Below are positions 25,310 through 33,749 of a stretch of 64,000 nucleotides of DNA, one piece after another (within the stretch, counting starts at the first letter, position 1; every line of letters starts with the position of its first letter). The notes under the pieces were generated by a model that ran no database searches, was not told the DNA's origin, and was given only the letters and a program-made list of their open reading frames with translations. Source of the stretch: Micavibrio aeruginosavorus ARL-13 (GTDB lineage: Bacteria; Pseudomonadota; Alphaproteobacteria; Micavibrionales; Micavibrionaceae). Made by a program: the position numbers and the translations under genes. The DNA lies in the NCBI RefSeq assembly GCF_000226315.1, contig NC_016026.1:1302001-1366000 (forward strand), read 5' to 3'.

Positions 25310-26701
25310 TCAGAGGACCAGCTGTACGATATCGTTCAGGTTAGCAAATAGCATGATTCCGACAAGTATGGCTAGTCCGAATCGGAAGGCATATTCCTGA
25401 AATTGCTCAGAAATCGGGCCGCCTTTCACCGCCTCAACGGCATAGAAAGCCAAGTGTCCGCCATCCAGCATCGGGATTGGGAACAGGTTGATCAAACCAA
25501 GGTTTATGGAAAGTAATGCCGTGAAGCTGATCAGGGCCAAAATCCCGACCTGTGCCATATCCCCGGCCAGCGCCCCGATACGGATAATCCCGCCCAGTTC
25601 GGTTGCACTGCGCGTTCCGGTGAACATCTGCCCGATGGCTTCCAGCGTGCTGGTGGTGACGGACCATGTTTCGGCCACAGCGGCCCCAACGGCACCGATC
25701 GGGTTATGGCGGATGGTTTTCTGCGGCGCGCCTTGGGCGACGACCAGAACGTTATACCCCTCCGATTCCGGGTTTTTCAGATCCTGGTTCTGTTCCAGCA
25801 ACGGCTGGACCACCATACCCTCTTCCTTCGCACCACGATCCAGCATGATCGTGAAGGTTTTGCCCATATTGGCCAACAAAGCCGTACGGATCGCCTCCGG
25901 TGTTTCGGTGCGCTGGCCGTTAACGGCCACAATATTATCAATCGCCAGACCATCGCCCGGGCTGATCACGCCCAGCATGCCGCGCGTGCTTTTAAACCCG
26001 TGGCGGTCTTCGGTTTCCATTCGCTCCGGCGTTGCGGTCAGGGTAATCACCTCGCCCGCACGGTTAACGGTGAACTCCATCGGCGTGTCCAGCTTCACCA
26101 TCACGGAACGGCGCAATTCATCAAAACGATCGATCGGCTGACCATCAATGGTCAAAATCACGTCATGCGGTTTGAACCCGGCTTTATCAGCCGCGGAGCC
26201 CGCGATCACAGCGGAGGATTCTGCCGGGGTAACATCCTGACCATGGAACATGAACAGGCCCGCCAACAAAACAATGGCGAACAGATAGTTAATCGCCGGC
26301 CCGGCAAACACGATGGCCGCACGCTTGCCGACGGATTTGGCGAAGAAAGCCTCTTTGCGTTCGGCTTCGGTCATGGCGCGCGGCGCTTCACCACCCTCGC
26401 CTTTGACCTTGTCCGAATGGCCGGCGCTGGCCGGATCGGAATCGCCGAACATCTTCACATAGCCCCCCAGCGGGATCAGCGAAAACTTCCACCGCGTGCC
26501 GTGTTTATCGTTAAAACCCCAGATTTCGCGGCCAAAACCGATGGAGAAAACCTCCACCCGCACACCGCACAGGCGCGCAATGTAGTAATGGCCAAATTCA
26601 TGGATGAACACCAGGATGCTCAAAACCAGCAGGAACGACCCGCCATAAAGCCAGATATTACCGGCAACCAGCTGAAACATTTCGGCCATGGACGTGGTCA
26701 T
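25310..26701 (-). CDS. rseP: Site-2 zinc metalloprotease RseP
   Basis: RseP cuts transmembrane segments of anti-sigma factors and remnant signal peptides within the inner membrane. The 463-residue protein has the zinc motif HEFGH at residues 34-38 in the first membrane helix. Two PDZ regions follow (about 165-245 and 245-320). The third ligand is in the late helix IPMLDGGHLAFYAVE. Four membrane segments are visible. It is encoded between dxr and bamA. Its substrate anti-sigma factor is not in the window. Confidence 0.95.
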   Translation of the reverse strand: MTTSMAEMFQLVAGNIWLYGGSFLLVLSILVFIHEFGHYYIARLCGVRVEVFSIGFGREIWGFNDKHGTRWKFSLIPLGGYVKMFGDSDPASAGHSDKVKGEGGEAPRAMTEAERKEAFFAKSVGKRAAIVFAGPAINYLFAIVLLAGLFMFHGQDVTPAESSAVIAGSAADKAGFKPHDVILTIDGQPIDRFDELRRSVMVKLDTPMEFTVNRAGEVITLTATPERMETEDRHGFKSTRGMLGVISPGDGLAIDNIVAVNGQRTETPEAIRTALLANMGKTFTIMLDRGAKEEGMVVQPLLEQNQDLKNPESEGYNVLVVAQGAPQKTIRHNPIGAVGAAVAETWSVTTSTLEAIGQMFTGTRSATELGGIIRIGALAGDMAQVGILALISFTALLSINLGLINLFPIPMLDGGHLAFYAVEAVKGGPISEQFQEYAFRFGLAILVGIMLFANLNDIVQLVL

Positions 26702-26725
26702 TGCAACTCCGTAGGATCTTGGTCG

Positions 26726-27898
26726 TTAAGCGCTTTTCAGCGCGTGATGAGAATTCATATAGGCGGTTGTATCGTCGCGCACAGCGCCGTCAAAGTCCAG
26801 CACATCAGAAAGATTGGACATATCCACCTTTTCGACGCGCTCGACCGCATATCTCACTGCGTCCATAATACCATAAAACCCGATCTGACCGCCCAGAAAT
26901 GCCGCAACGGCCACTTCGTTCGCCGCGTTGAACGCTATGCAATGGGCTGGGCCAGCGCGCAAACAATCATACGCCATTGGGATAGAGGGGAAGCGCACCG
27001 GGTCGATCTGTTCGAAATCCAACCGAGACAATGTTTTTAAATCCAGCCGCTGGCCGCTGGTTCTGATCCGGTCTGGCCAGCCTAAAGTATAGGCAATCGG
27101 CGTGCGCATATCCGGCGCGCCCAGTTGGGCCAAAACCGATCCATCGGCATATTCGACCATGGAATGAATGACCGATTGCGGGTGGACCAGCACGTCAATC
27201 TGTTCCGGCGGCATGGCGAACAGATAATGCGCCTCAATGATCTCCAGCGCTTTGTTCATCATGCTGGCACTGTCGACGGAAATCTTGGCTCCCATGATCC
27301 AGTTCGGGTGCGCGACGGCCTGCGCCGGGGTGGCGGCGCGCATTTGATCCATCGTCCAGGTGCGGAACGGCCCACCCGAGGCGGTCAGGATAATGCGGTC
27401 GATACCGGCACGGTTTTCATTTTCAAAAACCTGAAACACGGCGTTGTGTTCACTGTCCACAGGCAGAAGTGTTGCACCGCTTGCCCGCGCAGCAGCCATC
27501 ACCAGGGGTCCCGCAGCGACCAAGGGTTCCTTGTTTGCAATCGCCACACATTGCCCTTGAGCAATCGCGGCCAGAATGGGTTCCAGCCCCGCCATGCCGA
27601 CAATCGCCGCCATGGTCCAATCGGTCGGCATACTAGCCGCTTCGATCACAGCCGCACGTCCGGCCGCACAGTCAATACCCGTTCCGGCCAGGCGGTTTTT
27701 CAATGCGGTGTAATGGGTTTCATCGCCGATAACGGCACGCTTGGCTTTCAGTTGAATGGCTTGATCGGCCAGACGATCCACATTCGTCTGCGCCGTCAAC
27801 GCCTGTATGTCATACGCTTCAGGATTGTTTAGGATCAAATCAACCGTTGATGTCCCAACCGACCCGGTCGATCCCAGAATAGTTACGCGTTTACTCAT
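26726..27898 (-). CDS. dxr: 1-deoxy-D-xylulose 5-phosphate reductoisomerase
   Basis: DXR makes methylerythritol 4-phosphate, the committed step of the MEP isoprenoid pathway, and so feeds undecaprenyl phosphate synthesis by UppS nearby. The 390-residue protein has the NADPH-binding start VTILGSTGSVGTS, the metal-binding LPVDSEHNAVFQ (Asp and Glu ligands) and the active-site stretch SASMMNKALEIIEAHYLF. ATG at 27898 overlaps the cdsA stop by four bases. One oddity is ANKEPLV where the family normally has ANKESLV; this lies next to the NADPH and substrate pocket. Confidence 0.96.
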   Translation of the reverse strand: MSKRVTILGSTGSVGTSTVDLILNNPEAYDIQALTAQTNVDRLADQAIQLKAKRAVIGDETHYTALKNRLAGTGIDCAAGRAAVIEAASMPTDWTMAAIVGMAGLEPILAAIAQGQCVAIANKEPLVAAGPLVMAAARASGATLLPVDSEHNAVFQVFENENRAGIDRIILTASGGPFRTWTMDQMRAATPAQAVAHPNWIMGAKISVDSASMMNKALEIIEAHYLFAMPPEQIDVLVHPQSVIHSMVEYADGSVLAQLGAPDMRTPIAYTLGWPDRIRTSGQRLDLKTLSRLDFEQIDPVRFPSIPMAYDCLRAGPAHCIAFNAANEVAVAAFLGGQIGFYGIMDAVRYAVERVEKVDMSNLSDVLDFDGAVRDDTTAYMNSHHALKSA

Positions 27899-28587
27899 CG
27901 CAGCCACATCATGTAAGCCAGCAGGAAGACTGGCGAAACCAGTAACAATGAATCAATCCGGTCCAGCAAACCGCCATGGCCGGGAATCAAATTCCCCGTA
28001 TCCTTCACACCGACGCGGCGTTTGAATGCGGAGATCAACAAATCACCCGCCTGCCCTACGGCCCCAAACCAGCACCCGGTTAAAAACACGACAAAGGAAT
28101 GGATGGGGATTAAACCGCCACTGACAACCGGCGTCCATTGCATCAGGCTGGGGCGTGCGGCGAACAAGAGGGTCAGAACAACGCCGCTCGACACCATCGC
28201 GCCGATAAATCCGGCCCATGTTTTATTCGGGCTGACCCGCGGTGCCAGTTTCGGCCCGCCAATCGCGCGGCCCGCAAAATACGCGCCGATATCGCTGGCC
28301 CAGACACAGAGCAACAAAGTCGCAACCAGAAACAACCCTTCCAGAAATTGTGTCCGCAACCAGATGAAGGACGTATAGGCCACCACCATATACAACGCGC
28401 CAACCAAAACATCGCGCATCGGGTGGTCACCTGCATCCGACATACGCCACCATTCCCAAACGGAAATCATCGCCGCAACCAGCATGAAAATGAAGAAAGG
28501 CATATGTCCCAGATAAATCAGGAACAGGGTCAACGGGCCCAAAATCACGCCCGATAAAATGCGGGATTGCAGAGATGTCAGTTTCAT
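27895..28587 (-). CDS. cdsA: Phosphatidate cytidylyltransferase
   Basis: CdsA makes CDP-diacylglycerol from phosphatidic acid and CTP, the branch point of phospholipid synthesis. The 230-residue protein has about seven membrane helices and the complete family signature near the C-terminus: SAFKRRVGVKD, then PGHGGLLDRID (residues 187-213). Its stop overlaps the dxr start, so the two are coupled. A palindromic repeat of 68 bp separates it from uppS upstream. Confidence 0.95.
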   Translation of the reverse strand: MKLTSLQSRILSGVILGPLTLFLIYLGHMPFFIFMLVAAMISVWEWWRMSDAGDHPMRDVLVGALYMVVAYTSFIWLRTQFLEGLFLVATLLLCVWASDIGAYFAGRAIGGPKLAPRVSPNKTWAGFIGAMVSSGVVLTLLFAARPSLMQWTPVVSGGLIPIHSFVVFLTGCWFGAVGQAGDLLISAFKRRVGVKDTGNLIPGHGGLLDRIDSLLLVSPVFLLAYMMWLR

Positions 28588-28651
28588 ATCCGGTTCAACC
28601 TGATCTGCGCCAATATAAATGCGCGGTGCCCTGTTTTATTCACCCCACATT

Positions 28652-28719
28652 CGTCATACCGGCAAAGGCCGGTATCCATGGGATGGATCGTATGGATACC
28701 GGCCTTCGCCGGTATGACG
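28652..28719. repeat. Intergenic palindromic repeat, copy 3
   Basis: This 68-bp element begins CGTCATACCGGC and ends GCCGGTATGACG, with an internal CCATGG and a GGATCGTATGGAT linker very like that of copy 1. Unlike copies 1 and 2 it lies between co-directional genes (uppS and cdsA), so it would be transcribed within the operon. Confidence 0.8.
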
Positions 28720-28734
28720 GCTTCTTTATTTCTT

Positions 28735-29454
28735 TTACTTCGCCTCAGACTTCACACCACCAAAACGGCGGTCGCGCGCTTTGAAATCCACAATGGCGGC
28801 TTCCAAGTCGGCTTTCGAAAAATCGGGCCACAACGTGTCACAGTAAAACAATTCAGAATACGCACACTGCCACAGCAGGAAATTGCTGATCCGGCGTTCG
28901 CCGCTGGTACGGATCAGAATATCCGGATCGGGTGCCCCCGCAGTTGACAGGAACTGGGGCAGATATTCCTCTGCCGCCTCATAAGTCGGCTCAATACCCT
29001 GCTCAGCCATTGCACGGGCCATATTGGTCGCCGCACACAAAATATCCTGCCGCCCGCCATAATTCAGGGCGATCATCACGGTGATGGCGGTGTTATTGGC
29101 GGTCAGGTTCTCGGCCTGCTCGATCATCTTGACGATGTCAGGTTCCAGTTCTTCGCGGCGGCCGATGACTTTCAACCGGATATTATTCCGGTGCAGTTCC
29201 GCCGTTTCCGCACGCAAATACATGCGCAGAAGGCGCATCAATTCGCGCACTTCATCAACCGGGCGGCTCCAGTTTTCCGTCGAAAACCCGAACAGGGTCA
29301 GGTATTCAACGCCCAGTTCAACCGCCGCTTCGACAACGCGCTTCACGGATTCAACGCCGCGCTGGTGCCCCGCCGTCCGCGGAAGCCCACGTTGCGTAGC
29401 CCAACGGCCATTGCCGTCCATAATGATCGCGATGTGGCGCGGTGATTGACTCAT
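28735..29454 (-). CDS. uppS: Undecaprenyl diphosphate synthase (cis-prenyltransferase)
   Basis: UppS extends farnesyl diphosphate with isopentenyl units to the C55 lipid carrier needed for peptidoglycan and O-antigen. The 239-residue protein has the catalytic IAIIMDGNGRWA (Asp13), followed by AGHQRGVES. LTLFGFSTENWSRP and the C-terminal DILIRTSGERRISNFLLWQ are also family signatures. It lies between frr and cdsA, the standard frr-uppS-cdsA-dxr order. Confidence 0.97.
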   Translation of the reverse strand: MSQSPRHIAIIMDGNGRWATQRGLPRTAGHQRGVESVKRVVEAAVELGVEYLTLFGFSTENWSRPVDEVRELMRLLRMYLRAETAELHRNNIRLKVIGRREELEPDIVKMIEQAENLTANNTAITVMIALNYGGRQDILCAATNMARAMAEQGIEPTYEAAEEYLPQFLSTAGAPDPDILIRTSGERRISNFLLWQCAYSELFYCDTLWPDFSKADLEAAIVDFKARDRRFGGVKSEAK

Positions 29455-29470
29455 GTGCGAAATACCAGGA

Positions 29471-30019
29471 TCAAACGGTCATAATGTCTTTTTCTTTATC
29501 GACCAACATTTTGTCGATCTGTGCAATGTAACCATCGGTCAGCTTTTGCACTTCATCGGACAAACGCTTTTGATCGTCTTCGGACACTTCGCCCTTCATC
29601 GCCTTGATGCCATCCATACCGTCGCGGCGAATGTTGCGCACGGCAACACGGGCACCTTCAGCATATTTACCGGCCACTTTGGTCAGTTCTTTGCGGCGCT
29701 CTTCGTTCAATTGCGGAACCGGCACGCGGATGACGTTACCTTCGGCCTGCGGGTTCAGACCCAGACCGGATTCACGAATGGCCTTTTCAACGTTTTTGGA
29801 AATGGTTGCGTCCCATACCGTAACCGTCAGCATACGGGGTTCCGGCACGCTGACCGAACCGCATTGACTGATCGGCATGTGCGAGCCGTATGCTTCAACC
29901 TGAACGGTTTCCAGCATGCTGGTCGCGGCACGTCCGGTGCGCAGGCCCGTAAATTCGGTTTTCAACTGTTCCATCGCGCCATCCATGCGGCGTTTCAGAT
30001 CATTTTTATCGTAAGCCAT
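29471..30019 (-). CDS. frr: Ribosome recycling factor
   Basis: RRF splits post-termination ribosomes together with EF-G. The 182-residue product matches the family length. The first half includes the conserved [20 protein letters not shown] and [16 protein letters not shown]. The C-terminal helix contains [19 protein letters not shown]. It follows pyrH by 28 bases and precedes uppS by 16 bases, consistent with one transcript. Confidence 0.97.
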   Translation of the reverse strand: MAYDKNDLKRRMDGAMEQLKTEFTGLRTGRAATSMLETVQVEAYGSHMPISQCGSVSVPEPRMLTVTVWDATISKNVEKAIRESGLGLNPQAEGNVIRVPVPQLNEERRKELTKVAGKYAEGARVAVRNIRRDGMDGIKAMKGEVSEDDQKRLSDEVQKLTDGYIAQIDKMLVDKEKDIMTV

Positions 30020-30047
30020 TGTGATTTCTCCTTGGTCTTCTTCGTAC

Positions 30048-30821
30048 TTATTGATCGGTCACGATCGTAAACTTGCCTTCGCCACGGACAACCTTGGCAA
30101 AATTGCCCGCTTCCAACACCGAGAACACCACGATTGGAATGTGGTTTTCACGGGCCAGCGAAATCGCCGTTGCGTCCATGACCTTCAAATCCTTGGTCAG
30201 CACGTCCATATAGGACAACGTATCGTAATGGGTGGCCGACGGGTCCTTATGCGGGTCGGCGGAATAAACGCCATCAACCTTGGTGCCCTTGAACAATGCA
30301 TCACAGCCCATTTCCGTGGCGCGCAAGGCCGCCGGCGTATCGGTTGTAAAAAACGGGTTGCCCGAACCGGCGGCAAAGATCACAACGCGGCCTTTTTCCA
30401 TGTGGCGCAGGGCGCGACGGCGGATAAAGGGTTCGCACACAGCCTGCATCGGAATTGCCGATTGCACGCGGGTCGGCACGCCAACTTTTTCAAACGCGGA
30501 TTGCAGAGCCAGCGCATTCATCACCGTGCCCAACATGCCGATATAATCCCCAGTGACACGCTCCAGGCCATTTTCGGCCCCGGACACACCACGGAAAATG
30601 TTCCCGGCCCCAACGACGACGCACACCTGAACCCCCAACTCAATCGCCTGCTTCACATCTGCGGCGATCCGATCGATGGTGGCCGGGTCGATGCCGTATT
30701 CACGATCGCCCATCAACACTTCGCCCGACATTTTCAGCAACACGCGCTTGAAGCGGACAGACGGGTCAACGGTCGGAACGGAAGAATCACAGGATTGCGC
30801 AGACATAGGGGCGGCCTTCAT
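30048..30821 (-). CDS. pyrH: UMP kinase
   Basis: PyrH phosphorylates UMP to UDP. The 257-residue protein has the amino-acid-kinase fold, with [15 protein letters not shown] at the N-terminal glycine loop, [30 protein letters not shown] and a C-terminal nucleotide-binding strand. About 22 residues precede the conserved core, more than usual. ATG at 30821 has AAAGAGAT upstream. ATG at 30806 (residue 6) has GAAGG at good spacing and may be the true start. The gene follows the tsf terminator, so it begins a new transcript. Confidence 0.95.
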   Translation of the reverse strand: MKAAPMSAQSCDSSVPTVDPSVRFKRVLLKMSGEVLMGDREYGIDPATIDRIAADVKQAIELGVQVCVVVGAGNIFRGVSGAENGLERVTGDYIGMLGTVMNALALQSAFEKVGVPTRVQSAIPMQAVCEPFIRRRALRHMEKGRVVIFAAGSGNPFFTTDTPAALRATEMGCDALFKGTKVDGVYSADPHKDPSATHYDTLSYMDVLTKDLKVMDATAISLARENHIPIVVFSVLEAGNFAKVVRGEGKFTIVTDQ

Positions 30822-30872
30822 CTTTGATCTCTTTGTTTATTCGGGGCTTTTCGGCATTTTCAAATCGGCCTT

Positions 30873-30901
30873 ACTCTAATCAGCCTGTGGGGCGGAAACA
30901 A
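30873..30901 (-). promoter_or_regulatory. Weak candidate promoter for pyrH-frr-uppS
   Basis: On the minus strand, TTGTTT (30896-30901) and TAGAGT (30873-30878) are 17 bases apart. A promoter is expected between the tsf terminator and pyrH, but the match is modest. Confidence 0.3.
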
Positions 30902-30970
30902 GGCAATTTTCCGGGGATTTCGGGGTTTTACAGGTCGGGGGTGCCTTTTTCCCAGCCATAACACACCATG

Positions 30971-30998
30971 AAAAAACCCCGCCAGTTGGCGGGGTTTT
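30971..30998 (-). terminator. Terminator of rpsB-tsf
   Basis: An 11-bp stem (30973-30983 with 30988-30998) with an AGTT loop is followed on the minus strand by TTTTTT. It lies 22 bases after the tsf stop. Confidence 0.9.
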
Positions 30999-31020
30999 CG
31001 CAATTCTTTGAAAAAACGGA

Positions 31021-31944
31021 TTAACCGTTTACCACTTTCGCCACTTCCGCAGCGAAGTCGGTTTCTTCTTTCTCGATGCCTTCACCCAGTTGGAAGCGTG
31101 CGAAACCAGCCAGTTTCACCGGAGCGCCAACATCCTTGGATGCGTTTTCGATAACTTTTGAGATTTTGGTTTCGCCGTCCATGATAAAGATCTGCTCAAT
31201 CAAGCAAACTTCTTCATAGTACTTGCGAACACGGCCTTCCAACATTTTTTCGATAATGTCGGCAGCTTTGCCTTGTTCTTTGGCGGTTTCGCGGATCACG
31301 TTCTTTTCGCGCTCCAGAACGTCCGGGTCAACGGACGAGCTGTCCAGATAGGCCGGGTTAGCCGCAGCAACGTGCATAGCGATTTGCTTGCCCAGAGCTT
31401 CCAGCTTGGCTTTATCGCCCGTGGATTCCAGCGCAACCAGAACACCAATTTTGCCCAGACCGTCGCCGATTGCATTGTGAACATAGGTCGCCACAATACC
31501 GTCGTTTACAGCCAGTTTGGCCGAACGGCGCAGGCTCATGTTCTCACCAATCGTGGCGATCAGGGTGGTCAGCGTGTCCTTTACGGATTTACCGCCTTCG
31601 ATCACAACCTCAGCCACTTCTTCAACTTTGCCAGCGCCTTTCAGGGCCGCTTTGGCAACGTTGCGAACCAGAGCCTGGAACTGATCGTTACGGGCAACGA
31701 AGTCGGTTTCAGCGTTCACTTCAACGATCGCTGCGCTGGTGCCTTCGGCAACAACAGCAACCAGACCTTCAGCCGTTGTACGACCGGATTTCTTCGCGGC
31801 CTTGGACAGACCTTTCGTGCGCAGCCAGTCCATAGCGGCTTCGATATCGCCGTTGTTTTCGACCAGGGCTTGTTTGGCATCCATCATGCCAGCGCCGGAT
31901 TTTTCGCGGAGTTCTTTCACCATAGAGGCGGTAATATCAGCCAT
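31021..31944 (-). CDS. tsf: Translation elongation factor Ts
   Basis: EF-Ts recycles EF-Tu by promoting GDP release. The 307-residue protein starts [21 protein letters not shown] and has the N-terminal UBA-like domain, the EF-Tu contact motif TDFVARND, two core subdomains and the C-terminal helix-hairpin. It follows rpsB by about 84 bases with a strong hairpin in the gap, and a terminator closes the unit. Confidence 0.97.
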   Translation of the reverse strand: MADITASMVKELREKSGAGMMDAKQALVENNGDIEAAMDWLRTKGLSKAAKKSGRTTAEGLVAVVAEGTSAAIVEVNAETDFVARNDQFQALVRNVAKAALKGAGKVEEVAEVVIEGGKSVKDTLTTLIATIGENMSLRRSAKLAVNDGIVATYVHNAIGDGLGKIGVLVALESTGDKAKLEALGKQIAMHVAAANPAYLDSSSVDPDVLEREKNVIRETAKEQGKAADIIEKMLEGRVRKYYEEVCLIEQIFIMDGETKISKVIENASKDVGAPVKLAGFARFQLGEGIEKEETDFAAEVAKVVNG

Positions 31945-31982
31945 TTTTCAGTCCTTTATTCGTGAATCTTCAGATTAAGCTT

Positions 31983-32014
31983 AAAGAACAATCGGGGCTG
32001 TTACGCCCCGATTG
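31983..32014 (-). terminator. Intercistronic hairpin between rpsB and tsf, probable attenuator
   Basis: A perfect 10-bp stem (31989-31998 with 32005-32014) with a six-base loop is followed on the minus strand by TTCTTTAA, a weak U tract. Partial termination between rpsB and tsf is known in other bacteria and fits this position. Confidence 0.55.
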
Positions 32015-32028
32015 TCTGATCGGTTGAA

Positions 32029-32814
32029 TTAGGCGGTTGCCTGTTTCTTTTCAGCAACCGGAGCTGCCGGCAGCGTTTCCGTGATATCCGCACGGGCGCC
32101 GATATCGGCACCGGAGGATTTCAGTTCGGCTTGCAGACCGTCCAGAACCGAAGCCGCAACCAGGTCGCAGTACAGTTCAATGGCGCGCAGCGCGTCGTCG
32201 TTACCCGGAATCGGGAAATCAACGCCAGCCGGATCGCTGTTGGAGTCCAGAATTGCGAATACCGGAATACCCAGCATGTTCGCTTCTTTAATCGCGATAT
32301 CTTCCATGTTGGTGTCGATCACGAACAAAGCGTCCGGAACACCGCCCATTTCTTTGATACCGCCGATGGATTTTTCGAGCTTTTCACGCTCGCGTGCCAT
32401 CATCAGCAGTTCTTTTTTCGTGTATTTGCTGGCCATGTCGCTGGACATGATGCTGTCCAGTTCGCGCAGACGGTTGATGGAACCGGAAACGGTTTTCCAG
32501 TTGGTCATCATACCACCCAACCAACGGTGGTTTACATAGTACTGGCCGCATTTTTTCGCAGCTTCAGCCACTTTGTCCTGCGCCTGGCGTTTCGTGCCAA
32601 CGAACAGAACGCGACCACCTTTGGACACGATATCGCGGATACCTTTCAGGCCAGCGTCCAGCATCGGAACCGTTTGTTGCAGGTCCATGATGTGGATGCC
32701 GTTGCGCACACCGAAGATAAACGGGCGCATTTTCGGGTTCCAGCGACGGGTGTGGTGACCAAAGTGAACGCCAGCTTCGAGCAATTGGCGCATAGTGAAT
32801 GTCGGCATAGCCAT
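32029..32814 (-). CDS. rpsB: Small ribosomal subunit protein S2
   Basis: S2 binds late to the head-body junction of the 30S subunit. The 261-residue product begins [20 protein letters not shown] and has the family signatures [15 protein letters not shown] and [16 protein letters not shown], then [16 protein letters not shown]. The C-terminal Ala/Lys-rich tail is typical of alphaproteobacteria. A promoter lies at 32938-32966, giving a leader of about 115 bases that contains an inverted repeat. Confidence 0.97.
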   Translation of the reverse strand: MAMPTFTMRQLLEAGVHFGHHTRRWNPKMRPFIFGVRNGIHIMDLQQTVPMLDAGLKGIRDIVSKGGRVLFVGTKRQAQDKVAEAAKKCGQYYVNHRWLGGMMTNWKTVSGSINRLRELDSIMSSDMASKYTKKELLMMAREREKLEKSIGGIKEMGGVPDALFVIDTNMEDIAIKEANMLGIPVFAILDSNSDPAGVDFPIPGNDDALRAIELYCDLVAASVLDGLQAELKSSGADIGARADITETLPAAPVAEKKQATA

Positions 32815-32854
32815 TGTATTTACGTCCTTTTTTCCGGTTTAACCTCTGCGGAGC

Positions 32855-32880
32855 GTGATTTTTGAACCATTCAAAAACAC
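32855..32880 (-). other. Inverted repeat in the rpsB leader
   Basis: TTTTTGAA (32859-32866) and TTCAAAAA (32870-32877) form an 8-bp stem with a three-base loop, extended by GTG/CAC around one bulged base. It is within the rpsB 5' leader. S2 autoregulation through a leader is known elsewhere, but I cannot match this to a described structure. Confidence 0.3.
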
Positions 32881-32937
32881 CGGAGGGAGCGCCAAAATGA
32901 CGAATCCCAATCCCCGCATGTGGATTTAAGTGCGTGT

Positions 32938-32966
32938 GATATACCCGTATCAGCCGCAGTTTTCAA
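32938..32966 (-). promoter_or_regulatory. rpsB promoter
   Basis: On the minus strand, TTGAAA (32961-32966) and TATATC (32938-32943) are exactly 17 bases apart. This is the best sigma-70-like promoter in the gap between ung and rpsB. Confidence 0.65.
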
Positions 32967-33074
32967 GCAGTTTCGCCGGAAAAGAAGGCACCAGAGTACG
33001 CCGTCGCAGACTTATTTTATCGCAGGTGCAGCATGAAATGGGAGGAATTCGGCCAATCAATTGATTTTATTTAA

Positions 33075-33746
33075 TTAAATCCACTGAACAGCGGCCCGGC
33101 CCTGCTCCGCCAGATAATCATTGGCGGCCCGGAAATGCCCGCAGCCGATGAACCCGCGATGGGCAGAGAGTGGTGAGGGGTGCGGCGCGGTCAGGACCAG
33201 ATGGCGGGACTGGTCGATGAAGGCCCCCTTCTTCTGGGCATACGACCCCCACAGCATAAAGGCCACATGGTCGCGTCCGTCATTCACGGCGCGGATGACG
33301 GCATCCGTGAAATCTTCCCAACCCTTGTTCTGGTGCGATCCGGCTTTGTCCGCCTGAACGGTCAGGGTGGCGTTCAATAACAAAACCCCCTGCTCCGCCC
33401 ACCGGGTCAGATTGCCGTGGCTGGGCGGTGTAACGCCAAAATCACGCTCCAGTTCCTTGTACATATTGCGCAGGCTGGGTGGAATTTTAACGCCATCGGG
33501 AACGGAGAATGACAAGCCATGCGCCTGCCCCTCACCGTGATACGGGTCTTGGCCCAAAATCACCACGCGGACATCATCGAATTTCGTATGGTTCAGCGCA
33601 TTGAAAATATGGTCTTCGCGCGGATAGATCACATTGCCGTTGGCGTGTTCAGATTTCAAAAAAGTCTGCAAATTCGTCATGTAAGGGCGATCAAATTCAG
33701 GGCCGATGCGGGAGAGCCAGCTTGGGTCGATCATCGATGTCTGCAT
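33075..33746 (-). CDS. ung: Uracil-DNA glycosylase
   Basis: Ung removes uracil from DNA. The 223-residue family 1 enzyme has the water-activating loop GQDPYH at residues 65-70 (Asp67) and the DNA-intercalating loop HPSPLSAHRG at 189-198. LLLNATLTV lies in between. It starts three bases after the dnaE stop, so both are on one transcript, a pairing that joins replication and base repair. The 260-base gap after it holds the rpsB promoter. Confidence 0.97.
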   Translation of the reverse strand: MQTSMIDPSWLSRIGPEFDRPYMTNLQTFLKSEHANGNVIYPREDHIFNALNHTKFDDVRVVILGQDPYHGEGQAHGLSFSVPDGVKIPPSLRNMYKELERDFGVTPPSHGNLTRWAEQGVLLLNATLTVQADKAGSHQNKGWEDFTDAVIRAVNDGRDHVAFMLWGSYAQKKGAFIDQSRHLVLTAPHPSPLSAHRGFIGCGHFRAANDYLAEQGRAAVQWI

Positions 33747-33749
33747 GGT

